Source: Naematelia aurantialba (Eukaryota; Basidiomycota; Tremellomycetes; Tremellales; Naemateliaceae). Taken from it: a stretch of DNA of 64,000 nucleotides. Below, piece by piece: positions 56,200 to 64,000 of the stretch. The stretch's first letter is position 1, and every line of letters begins with the position of its first letter. The notes beneath the pieces are model-generated. The model saw nothing but the letters and a program-made list of their open reading frames with translations, did not search any database and was not told the DNA's origin. The stretch covers positions 1,095,001-1,159,000 of the forward strand of contig JAKFAO010000004.1 of NCBI GenBank assembly GCA_021527695.1. Direction: 5' to 3'. Both the position numbers and the translations under genes were made by a program.

Positions 56200-59100
56200 A
56201 TGATCGACCATGTGGACGGCCTGGATCTTTCGGGGGTACCCATCCCATTCTTAGAAGTGAGCAGGTCGTCGACCAGGCTTCCTGTCGACCCAGGTGCCCC
56301 TTCGACGTGTGCCCTTCGACGTCACGCTGACTGGTGCGTCTGAATAGGCTCACCCGTTCCCTGCGTTTGTGCTGGTCGTTCGGCTGCTCACGCAGAGTCG
56401 GCCTAGATTCCTTTCTAGAGATACGGATGTGACGGTCCGGCGGTACGAGGATGAGAAGCCACCGCCAGTCGCCGGGCAGCCGGCGCACAATCGGCCAGTG
56501 ACGTCGAGCACGGTGGCATGGGGCAACGAAAAGTGGTTGCAGCTTCTGGCGGGCCGCTCGATCGACGAGTGTTTGACGCTCAGGACGGTCAATCGCCTGC
56601 AAGCATGGATAGAGGGAGACGAGTCTCCGTACAATGCGGAGAAAGCAGTGTTCGTGCTGGAGCTGCAAGAGCCGCCAGTGGTGCTGCATCTCGCAAAGAC
56701 GTTTGTGCCCCTCACGCCACCGTCGTTGACACACACGTTCTGCATCATGACGTCGCAAGTCCAGCAGGGATCTCTCTACCAATCACCACCGCCAGAATCG
56801 TCTCCGTCCCCCGGCCCGCTCTCGAGTCTCGCCATAACCAATCGGACTCGGACGTCGCCGGCGTCAGACTTGCGCACGTCCATCTCGACAGATGTAGGCT
56901 CTTCAGTCTCGGACAAGGTCCCAGAGGGCACTGCGGCCGGGGGATCGTACTTTCCATCATCTGCATCCGGGACTAGCGGCGTTCGATCGAACCGTGCGCG
57001 CAACAAGGGGGCCAAACGAGCTCCCTATGGCGAAAAACCAACATTGACGCAGCATATGCAGCGGTCCTTGGAGGAATGCTGGGCGATGGTGGATGCAATT
57101 GACTGGGCGGCCACCGAGCTCGGACCACGGTACCATTGGGCCGACGGCGTCGATCCGCTCCTCTCGGTGACTTTCCAGTCGCAGACCCAGGACGTGGTCT
57201 GGCTAGGTCCACAACTGCGCTTGCTATAGTGAGTAGCCGCTCCTCGATATCGCTGATCCACAGCAACAAAAACTACTCTGTGCTGGTAGATCATCCAACA
57301 GCCTTCGGACAGCCTGGTCGCGAGGTCTGGGCGTCCATCTGGGACCAACTCTCTCCCGCGATAGACGAAGCCATGGCGGGCAAAGCCGTGTATCGCGAAA
57401 ACGAAATGTTTGGCTTTGCAAAGTGGGGCGATGGGCATTTGCTCGAGTCGTACCACACCTGGCGATTCGTGCCCATCCTCGACAAGGACAAGGTCGTTGG
57501 TTTCTTCAACCAGTCGATGGACACGTCCGAGCAGGTCCTCGCGGCTCGTCGGCTCGGGACCGTCCGAGAGCTTTCAGATCAGATGTTCATTGCGCGATCA
57601 TCCGCAGAATATTTCGCCTCGATCGCCGACGCATTCGAGCAGAACCCGAAAGACGCGCCTTTTATCATGTGCTACAGTATTCATCAAAAGCCGAAAGACC
57701 CCGAAGCCGCGCACATCGACGTCGAAGCTATCCTTGAATCATCGGTCGGCGTACCATTAGGCCATCCTTCCGCCCCCGACAATTTGGAGCTCAAGGTCCC
57801 TTTGAAATCCAGGCTGAATTTCGGCCCAAAAGCGGACCGACTGTCTTCACCGACTCTCTCGGCTATATCAGCCATGTCCTCCGGCAGCGGCCGGATGCAC
57901 CATACCTCCGAAGGGGACCTGGTGTGGCCCATTGCCAAGGCCCTGGCAACGCGGCAACCGGTCGTACTGACCGATTGTCGCGTACTCGTCGAGGGTCTGC
58001 CTTTGAGAGTATGGGAAAAGCTGCCATTTTCAGCGATTGTCGTGCCAATCTGCTCAGAGTCGACTCTGGATATCCCGCAGGCGGTCATCATTCTCGGGCT
58101 GAGCGTCCGTCGGCCGTTTGACGCAGAATACGATAGCTGGGTGCATGTTATCCGGTCCCAGCTCGCTTCGTCCCTCGTCAGCGTCAGGGCGTTTGAAGAA
58201 GAACACAAGCGGCAAGAGGAGGCTATCAAGATGGAACGAGCCAAAGCAGCGTGGTTCCGCGGCGCTGCACACGATTTGCGGAGCCCGCTCACGCTGATCA
58301 ACGGTCCTGTCGAGGATCTGCTCAGCTCGGATTTGACCCCCGCGCAGACGGCCAACGCACAGATTGCAAAGCGGAATATCGACAGACTGATGCGCCTCGT
58401 CAACTCTCTCATGGACTTTTCACGTCTCGAAGCTGGTAGAGTGGAGGGCCGGTTCGCCCCGACTGATCTCGGCGCATTCGTCTCTGATTTGGCCCAGTTG
58501 TTCCGCTCCGCTGTGGAGAGGATGAAGATCGAGTACCACATTATCGTGGAGCCGTCGGACAGGCTGGTGTACGTGGATTCGACCCTGCTGGAAACGGTGA
58601 TCAGTAATCTCATCGGAAACGCGCTCAAGTACACCGAGTCGGGCAGTATCACAGTGCAGCTCAAGTATAGTGAAGAGTACGCCGAGGTGTCGGTCATCGA
58701 CACGGGTGTAGGTATCCCGAGCAGTGAGATTGGCCAGGTGACAGAGTGGTATCATCGGGCTTCGACGGCCATACACTCGGGCACGACTGGCACGGGACTG
58801 GGCTTGGCACTAGCCAAGGAGCTACTTCGACTACACGATGGTCACTTGATTTACACCAGTGAATGTGCCACCGAAAGCGAGCAACACGGATCGACATTTA
58901 CCGCGCAGATCCCTCTCAAGTCTAGACTGGCATCGTCTTTAGATCATACGGAAACCAAATTTGGCTCATATGGAAAAGCTATTGCCAAGGAAGCGCTGCG
59001 ATGGACTCGAGACGACCAGACGGACGGGTCCAGCGAAGGAGCCGGGTCAACACACGAAAGCCCTACGCTATCCAGAGGCGTTGACGGATTCATGTTTGAG

Positions 59101-62100
59101 AAAACGGATCGAATCCTGGTTGTGGACGATAATGCAGACATGCGCGAATACCTGCGTCGAATCTTCCTGCCATACTGCAAAGTTACCGAAGCTCGCGATG
59201 GTCTGGACGCAGTGAGCAAGGCGATTGCCGACCCGCCGGATCTGATTCTTACCGACGTGATGACACCGCGGATGAGTGGATTGGAGCTGCTGGAGAAACT
59301 CCGGGCCAACCCGACGACCAGTCTCGTGCCCACTATCATTGCGTCCGCCGTGCAGGGCGACGAAGCAAAGGTCGATGCGTTGATCATGGGTGCCGAAGAC
59401 TATATCTCCAAACCATTCAAGCCAAAGGAGCTACTCGCCCGTGTCCACCTTCACATGCAAGTAGGGAAGAAACGGATCAAGCTCGAGAAGCTGTACAGCG
59501 AGCGGTCGATTCAGGTCTCGGTGTTGTCGGATTACTGCCCGTCAGGCATTATGCGCGCCAATGCTGCGGGCCATGTGACCTATACCAACAAGGCATGGAG
59601 AACGATGAGCCACATGCCGGACGATGTCGATCCCGACTCATGGCCATCGTATGTCGACGAGGAGACGCGGACCCGTTTGGGAACGGCGTGGGAGGCCTAT
59701 CTCTCTGGTACAGAGAAAGAGATTCTTCTGAAATGGCGTTGGAAGGAGACGGGTGTTAATGTCTCGGGGCTGTTTATCAGACTGGACAAGGTGGCGCCAG
59801 GCATGAGCGGGATCATGGGCTGCTTGACGGACATTACCCACGAGGAGGAACGGATCAAGGAGGCGGAGCAGCGTCGTCTCGAAGCAGAGGAGAGCAAGCA
59901 CCAGCAAGAACTTTTAATCGATCTTACCTCGCACGAGATCCGGACGCCCGTTTCTGCCATCTTGCAGTGTTCCAGCCTGGTCAAGGAGAACCTCGTGGCG
60001 CTCAAAGAGCAGCTCAAGCTGTCTGCGCAAATCGGGTTCAGGCCGACCAAAGAGCTTTTGGACGATCTGGAAGAGGACGTCGAGGCTTTGGAAAGTGAGT
60101 AGCGGATGGTGTAGCATATCGAGGGCGGAGTGAGACGTCGTTGCGAATGAGACAAGAGTGGGAGGGAGGATAGGCTGACGACGGTGAACAGGTATCTACC
60201 AATGCGGTCTTGTTCAAGAGCGAATTGCAGGCGACGTGCTGTCCCTGGCCCGAATCCAACTCGACATGCTAAGTCTGCACGATGTCGAGATGGACCTGAA
60301 GAGAGAAGCCAAAAAGGTCTTGTCAGTGTTTGCCAGTGAGGCAAAGATGAAGAAGATTGATTTGGTGCTTGAGTTTGGCGACACCATGGATATGGCAAAA
60401 GTGGCGGGGATCAAGACGGATCCAGTGCGGCTAGGTCAGGTGGTCACGAACCTCATTTCCAACGGTGAGTCGCCCTGTCCCTCCCCGCCCGCACCCTCTT
60501 TCTCCACCTCGGTGATTTGGTTTTACTCCTCCGTCGGTGCTCGTACTCGCCCCCTGCGAAAATTCCGTCCTTAACGGCAAGCTCGTTGGGCAATGGCTGA
60601 TTCATTCGCTTTCGCAGCCATTCGATTCACGGCAACGAGCGATGTCCGACGTATCACCGTCACGTACAATGTCTCGTTCTTGCCTCCGGCAGACGATACA
60701 TGTGCATTGCCGAGCATGATAGGCGCGCCGGCGATGTTGCCTGCTCCGGAGGATACGCCGATATGGCTGTTTGTGAGCGTGCGGGATACGGGACCTGGTT
60801 TGGGGCCCAAGGAGCTGGCGATGCTGTTTAAGCGGTTCTCTCGTGAGTTCCACGGCGGGTTTCATAACAGCCCAAATACAGTCAAGGCTCTCCCCCTCCC
60901 TCCCTTCCCCCCTCCCCCCCTCCTCCCTCCCTCCTCCCTCCTCCCTCAGTCTCTCCTCCCGTCTCTCCGTCCCTCCGTCCCTCCTCCCCCTTCTCCACCC
61001 GGGCGACCTGGCCGCGGCTTTCTCAGACCGATGTTTCCCTCGTCCTCTATCTCATCCGAGGGACAACTGGGATAGTGGCTGACCTGCAACAGAGGGGAAC
61101 AAGATGATCCATACCCGCTACGGTGGCTCCGGATTGGGGCTGTTCATCTGCAAAAGTGAGTCTCTCGCGCGCTGAAGTTGACAATCCAACACGTGACTGA
61201 CTCTTTCAGAAATCACAGAGATGCTCGGCGGTCGTATCGAGGTCAAGAGCCAGTTGGGTGAAGGGAGCACTTTCCGCTTCTTCGTGCAGACTCGCACGCT
61301 GTCGCCACCCTCCGCTCTAGCGGCAATGATAGAAGCGACATCGCTCATGCCGTCAAGCAATATGACCCGCTCGTCCTCTTCCTTCACCTCGGCCTCGTCG
61401 CTCATCACGACTGGGACGCCGATCTCGACGGGCTCACCCGCGCCTCCGGGTGCGGGCGCGGAGAGCATGCACATCCTGATCGTCGAGGATAATATCATCA
61501 ACCAGACGGTCCTGAAGCGGCAGATCATCAAAGCGGGCCTGACGTGTGATGTGGCGAATAATGGGCTCGAGGCGCTCAACCATATTCGCGAGGCGGATAG
61601 GCAGGCGAAACGCGGGGTCATTCCCACCAGGAAGAAGCTGTACGATGCGGTGTTGATGGACCTCGAGATGCCCAGTGCGTGGTTTTCCTCTTCCTTTGCT
61701 GTTGCTTGTGCTTTCCTGTTCCTTTTAATTTGAATTTGCTTTGCCTTGTCCCCAACAAGACACGGATTTAGAGCTGACTGGCGATGCAGTCATGGACGGG
61801 TTGACGGCAATCCGCGAGATCCGGGCCGCAGAGGCCGCTGGGACACTGGGACGCAACATGGTCATCGCCCTGACGGGGAATGCGCGGCAGGGGCAGATCG
61901 ATCAAGCCATGGCGGCTGGTATGGATGACGGTGAGTACAGCCTACCACATGCAGCGTGCAGCATTCGGAGTTTTACTTTTGGAGGCTCAGAGCTGTGATG
62001 GCTGGACAATGCTGACCGTCGACGCAGTGGTCATCAAGCCGTATGTGCTTGGAAACCTGCTCCAGAAGATCCACGTCATGTCAGCCCGCAAGGCGGAACT

Positions 62101-62122
62101 GGAGAGCATGCGGGATGACTGA
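56200..62122 (+). CDS. TCO2: Dual hybrid histidine kinase (two kinase and two receiver modules), Tco2-like
   Basis: Sensor kinase for a phosphorelay, probably feeding Ypd1 and Hog1-type signalling as reported for Cryptococcus Tco2. Exons: 56200-56256, 56348-57228, 57264-60094, 60192-60464, 60618-60842, 61093-61155, 61210-61674, 61790-61930, 62028-62122; 1676 aa. Order: PAS-like sensor (about 290-420, with VVWLGPQLRLLYNKNYSVLV), GAF-like region, HisKA1 (FRGAAHDLRSPLTLIN, His649), HATPase1 (NLIGNALKYTESG, DTGVGIP, TGTGLGLALAKEL), REC1 (LVVDDNADMREYL, Asp977 in LILTDVMTPRM, Lys in YISKPFKP), PAS-like linker, HisKA2 (LTSHEIRTPVSAIL, His1203), HATPase2 (NLISNAIRFTA, RDTGPGLG, YGGSGLGLFICKKI), REC2 (ILIVEDNIINQTVL, Asp1594 in LMDLEMP, Lys1649 in VIKPY). 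No membrane span. All catalytic His and Asp are present; HATPase1 has a poor F-box. Confidence 0.93.
60875..61020. repeat. CCCTCC pyrimidine tract in a histidine-kinase intron
   Basis: C/T-only simple repeat (CCTCCCTCCTCC, CCGTCCCTCC units) filling much of the 250-nt intron 60843-61092. Confidence 0.85.
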
Positions 62123-63181
62123 AGCATGAGGCGTGGGTGTGAGCGTAGTGTTAGCCGAGGTAGGCGACACGAGGTGGGGATGCTGCAATGTGCCAGTGAC
62201 GCGGGGGATGCTTGCAATGTGCCAATCAGGCAGAGGGGTGTGGGATCCACGGACGGGAGGAAGGGGAAGGGAAGCAGACGACAGGAGACGGCTACCACAC
62301 AAAAATTCATAATCACGAGTCGACGATAGAGCGGCAGAGCTTGCCGGCTATCGAGCCTGCAGTGGGCCGTGAGAAGAGAACAAGACGACAAGAAGCGACC
62401 AGACCAAACACGAGATCTGAGTCTTTTGACTTGTATCAACCAGCACGCAAGAGTAGACACCAAGAGTCGATCCAATCGATCGGGGCGGACTACGGGGCAC
62501 TTTGGCGCGAGGTGAGAAACTGTAGCTCGTGGATCGTGGTCGCGGTCGGCCATTGGGCGCGATCGGGTTGTTGTATACCCTGCATGTGTTTGTATCGATC
62601 CTCACAACGGTGGATATAGGCAGTGTATCGCTATCGCCGAGTCGTAGAATGTCGTGAATGTAGCGTTTTGGGTTGGTGCCGCGGGGGTGACGAGTAGCAC
62701 CAGCGGTTTCGCAATGCTCAGTCGTCATCATCGTCAAGCAGTATCGCAGTATTCGACCACCAGGGAGCAGTATGACACGGCAAAGTGTGTGGAGGGCTGT
62801 TCGGGTCAACGGCGTCTGTCGAAGTACGGCTACGCCGTGGTAAGGCAGGGAGGGCGTCGGATGCTACAGTATACTAGGTTCTGTGCCGCCGGGCGAGGTG
62901 GTCGGGGAACCGAGTCGCCAGGTCGTTGATTCGAGAACGGGCATGCTGTGCTGTGGGCGGCGATGAGCGAGGACGAACAGCAGCAAGCGAATCAAGTGTC
63001 ACGAGTGTTGGGGCTGGACCGGCTTGTGCGTGCTGGTTTGGGCACCGCTGGTGGTGACAAGATGTGGTTGACGAGCTGACGGTTACCGAGCTGGGGCTTA
63101 ACGAGCTGGCGGTTGATGTGCTGACCAGTGGGCGAGCTGACGGGCTGGTGAGCTAGAGGTTGACGGGCTGGTGATAGCTGC

Positions 63182-63290
63182 CGGGTGCCGACTGATGTTG
63201 ATGCTGATGGCTGCCGACTGATGCTGATGCTGATGGCTGCCGACTGATGGTGATGGTGATGGTGATGGTGATGGCTGACGGCTGTCGGCT
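63182..63290. repeat. TGATGC/TGATGG and GCTGCCGACTGA repeats
   Basis: Alternating TGATGCTGATGCTGATGG and CTGCCGACTGATG blocks, about 27-30 bp per cycle, degrading into TGATGG triplet-pair repeats. Confidence 0.75.
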
Positions 63291-63619
63291 GTTGGCTTGA
63301 CTGTTGGCTTGGCTGGTGGCTTTGCTCATGGCTTGGCTCATGGCTTGGCTATTGGCTGGTGGCTGGCGGCTAGGGCCAAGTCTCGCAATCAGTGAGACTG
63401 AAGAACAAAAGTACCGCAGTGTCCAGGACCGCGTACCTCGAGGCGGAAGCGAGACGGAAGCGAGAGGAGCGAGCTGTGCCAGGTCTCGGCACGAGGTACT
63501 GGAGGTGCATTCCTGTCGGACCTGGTCTTGCTGTATGGAGCAAGGACCTGGTGTATGCCGCTTGGGTACTGTATGGACGTATCCTGGGCTTGGTGGGTAG
63601 GATGTATTATGGGTTTGCT

Positions 63620-63719
63620 GGATTGGACGTAGTCTGTGCTTGCTGGATTGGACGTAGTCTGTGCTTGCTAGATTGGACGTAGTCTGTGCTTGCTGGATTG
63701 GACGTATTCTGTTGCTGCG
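63620..63719. repeat. 25-bp tandem repeat, four units
   Basis: Units start at 63620, 63645, 63670 and 63695; each begins GGATTGGACGTAGTCTGTGC (first base A in unit three), and the fourth is degenerate at its 3' half. Confidence 0.9.
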
Positions 63720-64000
63720 TGAGCAAGGACATCGTCTGTGCTGCTCGCGATATGGAGCCACTACTTCTTCTGTGCTGCGTGTTGTTAGAGTACATGTGAC
63801 TGCTTGCGTTGTTGAGCAGGTACGTGTCACTTACTGCCTGCTGTATGAGCAAGAGCCTTGTGTCATTCGATTTGGCTTTGGACAAAGGCAGAGATAGAGA
63901 TGGGATGGAATGGAGAGAGACGATCGCCTGACGACGGCCGCCGTTTGCAGAGGTACCACTGGGCGAGTAGCACCGCAGAGGTACAGCAGCGGTAGAACAG

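Larger units (their letters stand above)
62123..64000. other. Downstream repeat-rich region, no gene seen
   Basis: 1.9 kb after the kinase stop. 62.1-63.0 kb shows no exon-like frame. From about 63080 the sequence is built of short imperfect repeats: GAGCTGACGG units (63070-63165), TGATGCTGATGGCTGCCGAC-type units (63190-63260), TGGTGATGGTGATG (63247-63272), TTGGCTTGGCT units (63290-63370), then a 25-bp tandem. Long open frames here derive from the repeats. Confidence 0.55.

Noticed and set aside
63153..63830. 225-codon minus-strand open frame
   Set aside because: It is built from the tandem repeats (25-bp and TGATGG units); no ordered protein-like segment.
1..64000. CRISPR array, phage, insertion sequence or operon
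   Set aside because: The window is intron-rich eukaryotic nuclear DNA; tandem repeats here are direct and unspaced, and no transposase or reverse transcriptase was seen.

Overview
The window reads as nuclear DNA of a basidiomycete fungus, most likely a Tremellomycete (Cryptococcus/Saitozyma-like). I base this on dense short GT-AG introns (mostly 50-70 nt), GC-rich coding sequence, short intergenic spacers with divergent promoters, and a histidine kinase with two kinase and two receiver modules of the kind described as Tco2 in Cryptococcus. I recognised families by reading the sequence; no database search was run. Most gene models below were spliced by hand and checked for phase at each junction I list.

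Layout. 1-3.1 kb: minus-strand APC5 (cut by the window start). 3.3-5.4 kb: TGL2-like lipase. 6.3-8.4 kb: plasma-membrane syntaxin (Sso1-like). 9.0-10.8 kb: unrecognised protein. 11.0-13.0 kb (-): PRP3. 13.3-14.5 kb (-): BTB/POZ protein. 14.8-17.8 kb: YSH1 (CPSF73). 18.9-20.9 kb (-): casein kinase 1. 21.6-22.5 kb: LSM8. 22.5-26.9 kb: gene-poor stretch. 26.9-30.0 kb: Medusa-type developmental regulator. 31.2-33.8 kb (-): MFS transporter. 34.5-36.4 kb: SAD1/USP39. 37.0-40.3 kb (-): cap methyltransferase ABD1. 40.7-43.1 kb: PFS2. 43.3-44.2 kb (-): TRM112. 44.5-45.3 kb: ribosomal protein uS10. 45.9-48.2 kb (-): ADA2. 49.1-50.8 kb: flavin amine oxidase. 50.9-52.3 kb (-): membrane-anchored protein of unknown function. 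52.8-55.3 kb: dynamin VPS1. 56.2-62.1 kb: dual hybrid histidine kinase. 62.1-64 kb: repeat-rich DNA without a convincing gene.

Functional theme. Between 11 and 43 kb six genes act on pre-mRNA: PRP3, LSM8 and SAD1 in the U4/U6.U5 tri-snRNP, YSH1 and PFS2 in the cleavage-polyadenylation factor, and ABD1 in cap methylation. ABD1 and PFS2 share a 399-bp divergent promoter. Orientation alternates strongly, so most promoters are divergent and most 3' ends converge.

Sequence-level theme. Most introns are tiny, but nearly all of those above about 200 nt are filled with sense-strand pyrimidine-rich simple repeats (APC5, syntaxin, the 9-kb gene, ABD1, the histidine kinase, probably the Medusa 5' leader); LSM8 is the exception. 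TRM112 carries a GC-AG intron, VPS1 and ADA2 have NAGNAG acceptors, and the uS10 stop codon seems to sit alone at the start of its last exon. The strongest candidate for a notable system is the dual hybrid kinase; its general architecture is already known from Cryptococcus, but its first ATPase domain looks atypical.
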